Positions 9,880-21,565 of a DNA stretch of 64,000 nucleotides are shown here, piece after piece. The stretch is from the NCBI GenBank assembly GCA_963576565.1, contig OY755038.1:175698907-175762906 (forward strand). Reading direction: 5' to 3'. Source of the stretch: Aspidapion aeneum (taxonomy: Eukaryota; Arthropoda; Insecta; Coleoptera; Brentidae). The translations under genes were made by a program, and so were the position numbers. A model generated the notes under the pieces. It was not told the origin of the DNA. It did no database searches and saw only the letters and a program-made list of their open reading frames with translations. Numbering within the stretch: position 1 is the first letter of the stretch; every line of letters begins with the position of its first letter.

Positions 9880-10600
9880 TTTTAATACCACGGCGGGAAT
9901 TTTCATGCTCGACCGGAAGAAGGGCTATAATTTGCTAAGTGACTAAAAGGGACTTTAATGCCAAGGTTTATTTTTATATACTAAAAATAATAATAATCAT
10001 AAACTAAATAAATAGGTATTAAACCACTTACCGTACTGTAGTTTTAGCATGTCAAGTATATAAAAAAACAGTGGGCAGTGATAGTTGTCATGGCATTACA
10101 TTAAACAAAAGTCAGTCAGATGCTAACAAACAAAGGTCACTCATCGTCAAGCAAGGTAAAGCTTGCTTGACGATGAGTGACCTTATAACAAACAATGTGG
10201 AAAAATATTATTTATTTCATAACAAACTAATTAAGTTTACTCGAGAAAAAGTTCGAATTACATTTCTCGAAGATGGAAAATAAAGCATATTCTTACTTTG
10301 AGATGGGCATGGAAATGATGCAATAAACAGAATTTCGAAAATTTCACAGTTTCCTGGTTTACAGCCTGGAGAAGTCTAGAAAGTTAAATGCTTCGTTTAT
10401 ATGGAAGCAATATTCTATGCCTAAGGACACAATAACGATCAAAACGAACCAAGCCATCGGCAAAGTACAGTAAGCTTACGGCAAGCTGGAACAAAATAAT
10501 CGGTATCGTGTATATATTCCTTTTTGTTTTTTGTATTATGATAAAATAAAATAATCCAAAAACCTATATTTTGCCTTTATGGTTTTAAAGAAATTACTTT
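9880..10600 (+). repeat. composite dispersed repeat, two modules
   Basis: The left module (9880-10120) matches the inverted copy at 29500-29760, sharing gctaagtgactaaaag, taaaccactta and cacattaaacaaaagtcagt-like segments. The right module (10110-10600) matches the inverted copy at 26660-27110, sharing tttgagat, gttaaatgc and aacctatattttgcctttat. Each partial copy elsewhere holds only one module, so this locus carries either the fuller element or two elements side by side. No open frame is shared. Confidence 0.55.
10133..10184. mobile_element. 52-bp perfect hairpin insertion
   Basis: Positions 10133-10155 and 10162-10184 are perfect reverse complements (23 bp) around the 6-nt loop GTAAAG. 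Flanks are CTAACAAACA (10123-10132) and ATAACAAACA (10185-10194), a 10-bp duplication with one change. The paralogous repeat at 27.09 kb (inverted) reads gctaacaaaca followed directly by AT-rich sequence, so it lacks the hairpin. This looks like a miniature palindromic insertion; the 9-10-bp duplication resembles Mutator-type elements. Confidence 0.7.
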
Positions 10601-11009
10601 CAATCACTGGAGACAAGAAATACTACCTTAGCCCATGAAAAAAGGGATTAAACGTACACCTTTATTCCCTAGAGAGCATAAAACATTTATTAAATAATAC
10701 AAAACCCAACATAATAGTTTTCTATATTTTAGAATATATATAAAACATGCAAACTATATTTTTGGTTTCCTTCGCTGTGTGGACTGCTGGACACAGGGTC
10801 CTAATAAATTTGAAATCATAAAAAACTTAGTTTTTTTAGGTTTGTTTATTTGGACAGTAAAATTTATATACCGGATGTGACGGACAGTTCTTTACGTAAC
10901 ATTCGTAAACCATTTAATTTTTTTAAACATAAAAAAAGCTATGCTCCTGACAGTGTCAGATTTGAGTTTTTCGTAAATGAGGTTATGTTTGGTGTCGCTA
11001 CCCCTGGGA
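10600..11009. other. no supported gene
   Basis: The plus-strand frame from about 10815 reads LDSKIYIPDVTDSS and looks mildly coding-like. It runs straight into the dispersed repeat at 10990 and has no recognisable domain. The stretch ends with half of that repeat, ggtgtcgctacccctgggag. Confidence 0.3.
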
Positions 11010-11576
11010 GAGCGGCTAGTTCACAACTTGCATTCCGTTTGCTATTGGTCGAAATAGTCAGCTGACTTTTTAATGTTGAACGTTGCCGTTTAAGATTATT
11101 ATTATATTATATTAAGAGATGGTGCCACCAGTCAAGCATTTAACAAACTTTATGTTTACAGCTTTCGGCGTAAAATACGAATATATACTAGTTGTAAGTG
11201 ACTAAAAAGAGTAGTGGTTTGTGCAGTACATACCTATTGAATTTAACTAAATCTATGCATATGCCGATGAGTTTTTTTTTATTGTTTTTTAAAACATATT
11301 ATATTTTTTTTTAATTAGCTTCCCTATCCTGTTTTCCTGTCGAAATCGGTGTTAACCTAACCCTGATAAATTATTCGACAACGTATCCTAACCTGTCCAG
11401 ATACGCCCCGGTCAGGATACGTTTCCCATCAATTGACCACGGTTAGGTTTTGTTTCAGTTTGGTTTAACACCGATTTCAACCTCCCAAAACGAGGACAGG
11501 AGAGTTTTAATTTTAAAAATCCCGCCTGACTATGTCAACCAATAGCAAATGGAATGCAAGTTGTGAACTATCCGCT
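11010..11576. mobile_element. inverted-repeat element inserted in a dispersed repeat
   Basis: About 45 bp of inverted ends: gcggctagttcacaacttgc at the left, matched by the complement of the sequence at 11530-11576. Removing the element rejoins the two halves of the repeat seen intact at 8041-8105. Flanks ctgggaga and ttggaaga suggest a degenerate 8-bp duplication. Its centre (11325-11510) is related to the centre of the foldback element at 9000-9246, sharing cgaaatcggtgtta and atacgtttcccatcaattga-like text. Confidence 0.6.
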
Positions 11577-12009
11577 CGTTGGAAGATGCCAGGCTTTCAG
11601 GATGCAGTGACCCTAAGAATAGTCGCCACAGTCTCCATCTGACGAAAATAAGTCGAAGGCGGAATTTTTCAGGGGTGCCACGACCACGTGGTCACTTTGT
11701 GCAAGGAAAACTTAAGTTTGCGACACGCTCCCTAGAGGGAGCCACACATATAGGCAGGGAACTGCGTACAGCCGACCTGAAAATAGGTTCATAATATGAA
11801 TAAAATGAACGGGACCAAGAAACAAACCTTTAAAACATAAATTTCAAACTTTCTATAAATTCGTATAATTAAAAATAATGTTTGTATAATTATGTAAAAT
11901 TTCTTGTGTGCCTAATATTATAGATTTGTTAAAAAATTCTAATTTTCTACTTAGCAATAAAAAGTTGAAAATAGCCCTAAAAAACTACTATTTACGGATT
12001 AGATCAAAT

Positions 12010-12770
12010 TTTGGTCCAGGAGGTGAGTTACAGGGTGATATCGAAAATAGTAGTAAATCTTAATTAAAATCACATTTTTAAAAAACAACTCTGTCAGGAG
12101 TTTTAGTTAGCAAATAAGAGTAAGAAATACATTAAAATATGTATCATGAACTTATTGTATTATTTTTAGATCCAGGACGTGAGAGACCTACAGGGTGATA
12201 TCGAAATTAGAAGCGTAATTTTCTAAAAAACAAATTTTTAAAAAACAATGTTGTCAAGAGCTTTCGTTAGCAAAAAATTATTTGAAACACGTTACACAAT
12301 CATACCATTATCAGATTTTATCACCTTCAGGTCCAGGAATTGAGCTACATGGTGATATAGAAATTATTAGTGTGTGTAAATTTTCTAAAAATCACATTTT
12401 TAAAAAGCAAGGTTGTCCGAAGCTTTTGTTAGCAAAGTATAGTTAGGAATACGTTAAACAATCATACCATTAACTGACTGTATCACCGTTAGGTCCAGGA
12501 AATGAGGTACAGGGTGATATCGAAATTAGTAATAAAATTTCGTAAAAATCACGTTTTTAAAAATCAACGTTGTCAGGAGCGTTTGTTAGCAAAAAATAGT
12601 TAGGAACACGTTAAGCAATCATACCACTTACTAAATTTCATTTACTTCCAGTAGGTAAGCTGCAGGGTGATATCTAAATAGCAGTAAAGATTTTGAAAAA
12701 TCACATTTTTAAAAAACAAGGGAGGTGAGCTACAGGGTGAAATGAATAAATAAATCCAATAATATTTACA
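12010..12770. repeat. tandem array, period about 155 bp (left arm)
   Basis: Five to six units, each with ggtgagctacagggtgatat, cacatttttaaaaa and gtcaggagctttngttagc landmarks (phases near 12030, 12190, 12350, 12510, 12663 and a short 12733). Confidence 0.75.
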
Positions 12771-12779
12771 TATATTTAC

Positions 12780-13640
12780 GTGAAAAACTTTTACTATTTA
12801 TTTGACAAATTTACAAGTTAATATGATAAAATTTTGACATTAAAACTTATTAGTTAATATAACCAAATCAACTTAAGCCCCTAACTAACCTTGGTCAAAA
12901 TAAAAGTTTACAAATACACATGAGAAATCCAAAAATCCCTACATTTATTTACGTAACAACATCTTGGTTCGTTGTTCTTTTACAAATTCACAAGTTAGTT
13001 TGAAAAAATCATGGCTTTATAATACATATCAAGTATAACCAAACCGAACCAAACCCATATAAATAAGGTTGGTCAATATAAAAATGTACAATAATTATTT
13101 ACAGAAAAACCTGCCTGCCTTCGTTGTTAATTCACAAATTTACATGCTTATTTGACAAAAATTTTTCATCCAAAATATACAATTAATAGAATCAAACCGA
13201 ACCAGTTGGTCAATATAAAAATTAACAAATACAAATAGTAAATCAAAATTTTTTTACAAATATTTTACATTTGTTTGATTTGTTGATTAACAAATTTACT
13301 AGATATTTTAGAATCTTGGCCCTAAAATATATATTTAATGTAACAAAACGAAAGCCTTCACTAGGCTTGCCTAATGCAAACATTGACAAACATACACGAT
13401 AAATATAAAAATCTGCACATTTATTTACAGGAAGAAACTGTCTTCGTTGTTATTTCACAAATTTGCATGTTTTTTAGGCAACAATTTGACACCCAAGTTA
13501 TCTATTTAACATAACCAAACCGAGTCAAATCAAACCCTTATAATTATTAAGCTTGCTCAATATAAAAATGTACAAATACACATAATAAATATTACATTTA
13601 ATTACATTGACAAACAACAACCTGCACAGAAATATTTTTG
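12780..13640. repeat. second tandem array, period about 140-180 bp
   Basis: Five diverged units marked by ttggtcaatataaaaatgta at about 12891, 13068, 13207, 13370 and 13551, each with aaccaaaccgaacc-like text and a cttcgttgtt segment. It lies inside the 4-kb foldback-like element and is not inverted. Confidence 0.6.
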
Positions 13641-14389
13641 TCCCGTACGTCGTTCTTAGTTTTATTTAATTACTTGTATATAGACTTCTTCCAAAGTGAA
13701 GCGACTCAACATTTTGCATTTCTTTCAAAAAATCTGTTAATACATGTACCGCTACATAGCTATTTGGTTGTCTGATAAAGGGATATATTTCTTTACTTCT
13801 TTAGCTATTTTTACTGAAAACTCCAAATCAACAAAAGCAGTAGTTTCATCCCACTTAAGGTCTTTTACCTTTAAATTTTAAATATCTTTTACATAAATAT
13901 TTTTTTGTATCGCTTAGGCTTTTAATTGTTTGTACAATAGTTATTTACCTAACAAGTGCGGAAAGAGGTACTTTTCCGCACGTGACGGCAGTTGCACAAA
14001 CGACGCGGAGCGGAGTTCGGGCAAGCCGTCAAGGATGGAAAAGATAGTTTCCGCAAGAATTAGGTACAATGTTTTTCCTACGAGTGTTTTTGTCCATCTT
14101 CTTTATCAAAAAACATGTTTTAATTCGCAAAGATTTTATAATAATGCTAGAAAATGATACGTAAGATAGAATTGTTACATAAATCATTTAATGAGTCCTA
14201 AATATCTTCATTTTTAACAAAACAAAAATCGTGCGAATAAGAAATTTTTCAGCACTAGTGCGGAAAAGTTACTTTTCCGTACGTTTTTTTAACTTTTATT
14301 TTTACTTGATTTTTTTTATGCACGGAAAAATAATAAAACAGGATTTTTTTATTATGATATATTAAAAAGAAACTTTATGTAAAGAACAT

Positions 14390-14710
14390 TTAATTAACAA
14401 TAACGAAAAAGTTAACGATGGTAGATATTGAAATTGAAAGTGAACTTTCTGTTTGTTGATTGGTTGGTGTTTGGCCCACTACAGAAATGCCTTGATCAGT
14501 TTGCTGCTTAGAATTACTACTGTAGTGAATGGAGGAAGGTATATTGGTCTGTACAGGCTGTAACACATTACAGGATTCTTCATTCGGTGCTTCTGGTAGC
14601 ATCGGTTCAGCAGCACTTCTTGAAAATGAAACTTGTGTGTAGGAGGACGGGTTTTCATTTGAAAACGATTGTGGACGGAAAGGTTCTTGCAATTTGGACG
14701 TGCGGAAAAA
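14390..14710 (-). pseudogene. captured gene-like fragment, Ser/Gln/Pro-rich
   Basis: An open minus-strand frame of about 100 codons with balanced codon use in an otherwise AT-rich context, reading KLQEPFRPQSFSNENPSS, NEESCNVLQPVQTNIP and QQTDQGISVVGQTPTNQQ. It is low-complexity and Ser/Gln/Pro-rich, as in activation or linker regions of transcription factors. I recognise no domain. It begins directly after a ccgcacg end and is boxed by gtgcggaaaag motifs at 14260, 14700 and 14752, which suggests capture by a mobile element. The last 15 or so residues are hydrophobic and probably not original coding sequence. Confidence 0.4.
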
Positions 14711-14849
14711 AATCGTGAGGAAAGTAAAAATGATGCGAAAAAGTAAAATTGTGCGGAAAAGTAATTAACGTAATATTCTTTTAATAGATCGCTCAAGAAA
14801 CCCTAACTTATATGTTCTTGGTTTGTAAACAGTAAGGTGAGGCCAAAAG

Positions 14850-15500
14850 TTATTTTTAAAAATATGATTTATAAAAAAATTTACTACTAGTATCTTACCT
14901 ACTGGACCTAAATGTAACGCAGTTAGTGAATAGTATGGTTTGTTTACAATTCCTAACTATTTTTTGCTCACCAAGACTCCTGATAAAGTTGATTTTTGAA
15001 ATTGTGATTTTTACAAAAGTGTTTTACTAATTTTGATATCACCCTGTACCTTACTCCAAGGACCTAAAGGTAATAGTCAGTTAATGTCATGATTTTTTAA
15101 CGTGTTCCTAAGCATTTTCTGATAACGAAAGCTCTTGACAACATTGTTTTCTAAAAATGTGATTTTTAGAAAAATACACTAATAATTTCGATATCACCCA
15201 GTAGCTAACTTGCTGGCTCTAAAGGTAATACAATATGTTAGTGATATGATTTTTTAAGGTATTTCTAACTCTTGTTTGCTAAGTAAAACTCCTGACAAAG
15301 TTGTTTTTAAGAATGTAAATTGTACAACTATTTTTGATATCACCCTGTAACTCACCCCCTGAACCTAAATTTGAAATAATCCGTTAATACATAGTTTAAC
15401 TTTTTGGGCTATTTTCAACTTTTTATTGTTAAGTAGAGAACTAGAATTTCTAAACAAATCTATAATAAATTTTAAGGTCACCCTGTAGCAGACCTGAACT
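14850..15500. repeat. tandem array, inverted (right arm)
   Basis: Units carry gatatcaccctgtaactca, the inverse of the left-arm landmark, at about 15035, 15190 and 15338, with decayed units on either side. Reverse-complement comparison with 11850-12050 is nearly continuous. Confidence 0.72.
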
Positions 15501-15798
15501 TAACCTTTATAACCTGGGTTTGGCAGACTTTTTTTCTTTCTCTTCTCATACCTGATAAGAAATATTAGACAAACATTATTTTTAATTATATGATAATAAT
15601 AATACAACAAGTTTGATATTTATATATTCAAAGGTTATTTTTTGGGCCACGGGTTGCAATAAATCCGGGTATTATTTTTTTTTCATATCATAACTTATCA
15701 AGCCTAATAGTTTTTTTTCCTAAGATTCATTTGATTTCGTTAACATAATAATACGTTTGATTTTGTGGTCGGCTGTACTTAGCCATTCGCTTTGGTCG

Positions 15799-15822
15799 CA
15801 GCCTTCGTAGTTACGAAGGCTG
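15799..15822. repeat. short palindrome
   Basis: CAGCCTTCGTA and TACGAAGGCTG pair perfectly around GT, just outside the right end of the 4-kb element. Confidence 0.6.
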
Positions 15823-16154
15823 TGTTTTGGTTCTTGAATCCAACTTTAACGAAGTCAGAAAAACGTCTCATGGTTTTGTTATTGTTTTTTTCCGGAAAAA
15901 TACAATTTTTTAAGAACCTGTGCATCATCAACAATCCCGGAAAAATATTGAATTATCAACAATCGGGTTTAAAGGTAGGTTTTAGATTATATTTTTCCTC
16001 ATTTTTCGGTTTTAGACGCTGTACAATAAATTGAAATTTACGATGTTGCCATGATTTAGGGGTAAAATTTGAGGCGTCAAATTTTTTCAGATTGTTTCAA
16101 ATTATTTCAAATTTTAAAGAATTGCCCCCTTAATGTCAAAATTATTCTTTACAG

Positions 16155-16214
16155 ATCCACAATTACATATGAACACTCATATTCACGTAAAAACAAGACC
16201 ATCAATAATGATAG
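16155..16214 (+). pseudogene. duplicate of the 6123-6194 exon
   Basis: A 60-nt candidate exon with the same acceptor (attattctttacag) and donor (atag/gtaaag) as the exon at 6123. It reads PQLHMNTHIHVKTRPSIMI where the other reads TEFYMNIPIHTKESRISGSL and onward. The 12-nt length difference keeps the frame. Neighbouring exons were not found here, so it is probably a partial duplicate rather than a working gene. The shared flanks show that intron sequence was copied too. Confidence 0.35.
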
Positions 16215-16246
16215 GTAAAGTATATTGTAAACTATTATAACAATTA

Positions 16247-16410
16247 AGGGCCTGTCCTTAAATTGCGTAACGCTCTAGGGGGGGGGGGGGTTTGGCCTTG
16301 CGTTACACTCAATGTTATTTTCATGTGTTTTTTCTTAAAAATGCGTTACGAGGGGGGGAGGGGGGATCAAAAATCCTGAATTTTTGCGTTACGTAATTTA
16401 AGGACGTTCT
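16247..16410. mobile_element. 164-bp MITE with G-rich centre
   Basis: The left end GGGCCTGTCCTTAAATTGCG pairs with the right end whose complement reads GAACGTCCTTAAATTACG; both run on into taacgc. It contains a run of about 12 G and a second G-rich patch. This type of end is common in arthropod MITEs; I do not assign a superfamily. Confidence 0.65.
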
Positions 16411-18065
16411 CTAATAAGCAGTACTTATTTATTTTAATATTATGAGGGAAATTGACGTGGTTAGTTCTTTGCACTGCTTTCTAGCTTTATTTAAAAAATA
16501 ATTTTGTTTTACGGACGCATTAAATTTTCCAATTATTGTACCACTGGTCTTTAATGCAATGGAGCGAATATCGTTTGCAGGCCGTTTACACCATGCTAAT
16601 ATCTACAAACAAAAGAACGAGTTCGTTTGGGTTTTCTCTATATCAACCAATCCATATACAGTACCTTCCACGGTTCCAAGAACTTACTTTATTTTTTGTT
16701 AACTGGTCTGTGGCGTAGAGGCGATTTACTGACATTTATTATATTTCTTCACAAACGGGACCACCCTGTATATACTGCCTAAATTTTTTTAAATGCTGTT
16801 TAAATTTTTTTTTTAAATTAAAGAAAAATATCAGGTTTGCTCGTCAACTATAATATTTCTGTTGATAATTGTAAAGTATAAAAAATTAATAGAAATACTA
16901 AAAAAAAACATGGTTTGCTAGAATAAATAATTGGATATAGAGCACCATCGCGCAGATAGACAAATGTGACACTTTTTTATTTAGAAATATATAAGAAACG
17001 AAAAAAAATTTGCCACATAAAATTCCCAGTAGAAATGGCAAAAATGGACAAAATTGACACCAAATCGGCATTTTTAATATTTCTGATTATTTGTGTGGCT
17101 TATGTCCTTGTATCTAGATTTTTTTTTTGCGAAAGCACCAAAATTCTGCTGCAAACTGGTGAATAATTAAAAATATTTTAAAGAAAATTCGATTAATCCG
17201 AGTCAATAAAATATCTTTAAAAAAATGCGATTTTGCTTGTTTTTGTCAGCATAAAACCTTATCGTGTTTCCCCTGTATAGTAGCAAATTTGACTTTTTTT
17301 AAATTATTTTTTAGTAGTTAACAGATTTCAAAAACTTTCTGTGGTAAACCGTATTATTTGTTTTATATTTTCTGCTTTTGAGGATTAAAAAACAAAAAAA
17401 GTATTTTTTTTAAATCGCAAATTTTTTGAAAAAACTAATTACTTAATTTTAAAAAAATTCTAATACATCATTTAATTAGGTAATTAACCATATCCTTAAA
17501 AAACCCAATCATTTCGAATTAGAAGTCATTAATTGCATAATTGTCAATAATTTACAGGTTTTAGTTGTATGTTTAGAGAGAAACCAGCAGATGCCGTAAA
17601 AAACGATCCTTACTGAAAACTTTTTTTAACACTTGAGGTAAGTTGTGTCTATGCACACTAAGTTTGGGTATAATTCAATTTTTTAGTATTTACTTATTTT
17701 AGGAGTTGATAGTGTAAAATATGCTTCATAACAATAAACAATATTAAGAAAATTAAAAACATGAGCCATTTAATTATTAAATAAAAAAATAGTTCTCAAC
17801 AACTTCTGTTACATCTAGTCAACAATAAATCCAGATTTCAATAAAGAAAGTCGCATTTAAATCGGTTCACTAATTTGAGACCTAGACAACTGCGAACAAA
17901 CAGACTTGTCCAATATGATAATTATGAAAACTTCGCGAACAAATTTAGCCTCCTAATAGTTAACGATTCGATTTCGTTTTCTTGGACTTTCGTGCGGGTG
18001 TCATAACGTGAGCCTACCTGTTTTTTAAACTTTGGTGCTATTGAAAATTGGTAAAATATAGGCAC
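16411..18065. other. AT-rich stretch without a recognised gene
   Basis: Open frames at 16536 and 16966 show no domain and no splice context. No inverted-repeat element or RNA gene was found. Confidence 0.35.
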
Positions 18066-18239
18066 CGGTACAAAACAGCACGGAACAAAATAGCGGCATC
18101 AAAGTAGCGCTTTTTTAAGTTTGTTTATTTATCTGTGAGCAATTTTCCCTTGCTATTTTATCGTAGCGCTGTTTGTCGCAGTGCTATTTTGTCGCCCCTA
18201 TTTTGTTCCGCGCCATTTTGCACAGCGCTGTTTTGTACC
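18066..18239. mobile_element. small MITE with 14-bp internal motifs
   Basis: The left end GGTACAAAACAGCACGGAAC matches the complement of the right end (agcgctgttttgtacc). The interior is built from short variants of acaaaatagcgctgc in both orientations. Confidence 0.6.
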
Positions 18240-18308
18240 TACTGAAGCCGTAAAAACTAATACAATCTCCAAAGCCTTGAAAAAATAATAATTTCCGGTT
18301 TTTGTTTA

Positions 18309-19217
18309 TATAGGGTGTCCCAAAACTTAGGGGCCATAGGCCACCAGGTGATAGAGGTCTTGTCTGATAAAAACGTTCCTATAATGCATGAGTCAAAACT
18401 CTTTGTCGAGATACAGAGCATCAAAGTTGTCAATTTTTTAAACTTTTTTGATAATAACTTTTAAAAAAAACGCAGTAGAAATATGAAAATGGGTAAAGTC
18501 GTGTACTAGAACAAGAGCAATAAATTGAAATAAAAATTATTGTGAAAAAAATTAATCGGTTAATTTTTTAAGTGTAAACCTCTTTAGGCGCGTTTAGCAG
18601 TTTTTGTGGGTAGTGAATTAAACTGAGCCGTCAGGTGAAGCCGGCTCGAGTCGACTAACTGTGAGATTTGTTGGATGATCCGTGCATTCAGCGAGCGATA
18701 TAATGATGCAGATGAAGGCCAGTATTATTAATTTAGCCTTGTTGAAGTTTTAACTTCTGCCGTGTGGTCTTAAACACACACAATTTTTTTTTTAGGAAAA
18801 AACTAATTTTTTTTGTATATACTTTTATAAATGTCATATTAAACTCAATGTTTTTTTATATTTTTTAAAATAAAAACAAGTCTCCAGCGAGACATAACAA
18901 TGAAATATTATTGATATTTTTTTAAAGAATAGGTAAGCAAAAATTATTATTTTTTTAATTATTATTTTTTATACATTTTTGGTGGTTATTTTGACAGTCT
19001 GTATCTCCTTAACTTGTAGTTTAATAAAAAAAAGAATACGACATTTTTGAATCACAATTAGCTTTTAAAACCCTTTTTCCCTCCACTTCTACAACTGAAA
19101 AAAGCCTATATCTTAAAAACAGATGTGTTTACCCCCATATTATATACAAACTTTTTTCTCGGAAATAACCTCCTTTATCTCCTGGCACTATGGCCCCTAA
19201 GTTATGGGACACCTGTA
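18309..19217. mobile_element. TACAGGGTGTCCC MITE, long copy
   Basis: The left end agggtgtcccaaaacttagg and right end cctaagttatgggacacctg form the family's terminal inverted repeat. The interior shares aaaacgcagtagaaatatga and cttgtagtttaataaaa-like text with the copies at 41311 and 46170. A block at 18600-18780 (gccggctcgagtcgac and onward) is absent from the other copies and is probably a separate insertion. Confidence 0.7.
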
Positions 19218-19689
19218 TATGGTAAGCTTGCAGTTGCTCAACGAATATCCAAGAAGTAGAAACCAAACTTTTTTAAATGTTGATGCAAAATAAACTGAAT
19301 TGACAATAGTATATGTCCCATATAACAAGTAGCTGGGAGTTTATATTCAATGTGGGAATTACCCTTATTATCATTATTATTATTATTATATATCGTTCAG
19401 ATTCATTGAAGAATATACCATTTTTGGATCAACATCTCAATTTTATATCTAAGAAATATTCAAATCTTTCCAATGCTATTACAAAATGGTTAGTTCAATA
19501 TTCTAAGCCAATACTAAAACACGGGTCATGTGACCTTGATCAGCTAATTACTTTACACCGAAATTTTTTTTACCGAATTCACCTAGTGTTCTGCATTCAT
19601 TAGAATCACGTGATTTTAATTCTGGTGACTAAGTGATGCCCCCTAGTAGCAACATAGTGAAGTATACTTTTTCGCTCCGATATCGACTT

Positions 19690-20130
19690 TACTCCGCTTT
19701 TAAAAATCCTAATAGATCTCGCTTAGAAAACGAAAAAATATATTTATCTTGTTTATATAAAAGATTTTGTCAAAATTGTCAAACGTATCTTGTTAGATTT
19801 TTTGTTTTTGTTTGTATTTACCTAAAACATAGGAAAAACGAGAAATTATTGTTACAGTTCGCTGTAGTTTATACAAGGTGACGCAAGATCATAGCTTTTC
19901 CAAACTTTGTTTTGAAGTGTTGTTGGGATTTAGCCATAAATATTTTTTTATCTTTTGAATAAGATAAATTAGCAAAAAACTGCCAAGATACAGTTGCGAA
20001 AAATGCTTTAAAAATGCACCCCTCAAAGTTTCGACGCGTGCCGCTTTCTCGTTTTCTAGTTCTATTAGAAAAAAGGTTTGGCCTAAAAATGGGATATCAG
20101 TGTTGTCAGATGGTAAGTTTTCAGGCGACG
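19690..20130 (+). repeat. dispersed repeat, copy 1 of 2
   Basis: Matches 25525-25965 over about 440 bp in the same orientation, sharing cctaatagatctcg, caaacgtatcttgttagatt and gatatcagtgttgtca. No open frame is conserved between the copies. The region just after (20150-20225) also resembles 5510-5590. Confidence 0.6.
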
Positions 20131-21565
20131 TTTGCCCCCTTAAGGCAACAAATTCGATTCAGCCAATTTTTTAAGCAAAAGACAACAACGCAAAATATTT
20201 AAATATCAGTCAATAGGTGGCACTACATATTAGAGTCCTAGGGACACCTATCCGGTTTCTAAATTGTGGGCCTTACTAAAATTTTAGAGATGACAAAAAC
20301 AACACATTTTGAGTTTGACACTGACGTTAATTTTTGCCTAAAAACACAAGTGTGCGGCTAGTTTTCCAATAGCAACAGAAAAATAAAAACAAAGCCTATT
20401 TTACGGACTGCGCACTGATAGTTCGGTAAGCATTCCCGAGATGGCACTAATTCCATAATTTTTACAGTTTTTTTACAAAAAATACCAGCCTTGTTGCTAC
20501 CCCCCCGGTATAATTCTTTTATACCGTCAAACTTTTCAAATTTATCAATGTTTGTCAATTTTTTTTGTCATTCATAAATGTTTGTTTTTTTTAATTTCTT
20601 GCATATTTTAAGACAGATCTTTAATTGAAAATGGCCCCAACGCGTTACGTACTAGTCTGGCCAGTTTTAAAAAAAAGGCAAGCGAGATGGCTTTAGTTAG
20701 CCCCATCTCTCTGTTATCAGTGGCGTACTGATATTATTTTTAAAAAAATTAATACGAATAAATCTGATACACCTGGAATCAAAAAGAAGTATCTTGTAAA
20801 TTTTTTTGAATGTGCGTAGGTACTACATTTAAGTTAAAAGTAAATTAAGCCTTTCATTTTTTGCAATAAGTAAAAGTGTTAACCAAAAAAAAGGGTTTTG
20901 TTATTTTTTGATATTACCCAAAACTAGGTACCTAGATAGCAAATTAGCAAGTAATGGTATAATTAGGAACGCAATTGACGATTTATTGACTCATATTAAA
21001 CGAGCTTTACACTAAGAATTAAATATTTTTTCTTAGTAAAATATTAGACAATTTCAAAATTGTCATTAATATCTGAAAAAATGGATGGATGGGAAAAAAA
21101 TATAATTGTTAGTGTTTCGTTCATTTAATAATTACATCATTACTTGGTAAGATACTTAATTAATACATTTTGGAATATTTATTGTTTTCTGAAATAATCC
21201 TTAATTTGCTATCTAGGCAGTTTTGGGTAAAACAAAAAATACCAAAACACTTTTTTGGTCAACGCTTTTACTTATTGCAAAAATTATCAGATAAAAAAAG
21301 GAAACGTTAAAAGAAACACGTATAAAAACAAAAATCGGTAGGTGAAAAACCACAGAATAAAAAATAGTACAAACACTTTCTAAATAAGCAAAAAAAATAC
21401 GTAGTAGTACGTTAAAATTAGTTCAAATCAGTCAAGATACCTTAAAACTAACAATGGCTTTAACATAATTTTATAATTTATTTATCAATTATTGGAATTT
21501 CTTCTGAATCGCTATCATCGGAATCTTTAGAATCAGAATCCTCTCCAAGTCTTATTATTATTTTT

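Larger units (their letters stand above)
11766..15778. mobile_element. 4-kb foldback-like element with tandem-array arms
   Basis: Outer inverted ends GTACAGCCGACC (11766-11777) and GGTCGGCTGTAC (15767-15778). The inverted match resumes inside through aattaaaaataatgtttg, acaataaaaagttgaaaata and gtgagttacagggtgatatc. The left arm is an array at 12010-12770 and the right arm the inverted array at 14850-15500. The central 2 kb holds a second tandem array (12780-13640), palindromes of gtgcggaaaag, and a gene-like fragment (14390-14700). Long inverted repeats made of tandem repeats are the hallmark of foldback/Galileo-type transposons. No transposase is visible, so this copy would be non-autonomous. 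Confidence 0.6.

Noticed and set aside
10133..10184. A microRNA precursor
   Set aside because: Perfectly paired arms without bulges, a very short stem for a precursor, and clear target-duplication flanks favour an inserted palindrome.
10815..11065. Coding-like frame LDSKIYIPDVTDSS and onward
   Set aside because: No domain, no splice context, and it runs into a dispersed repeat; kept only as a note.
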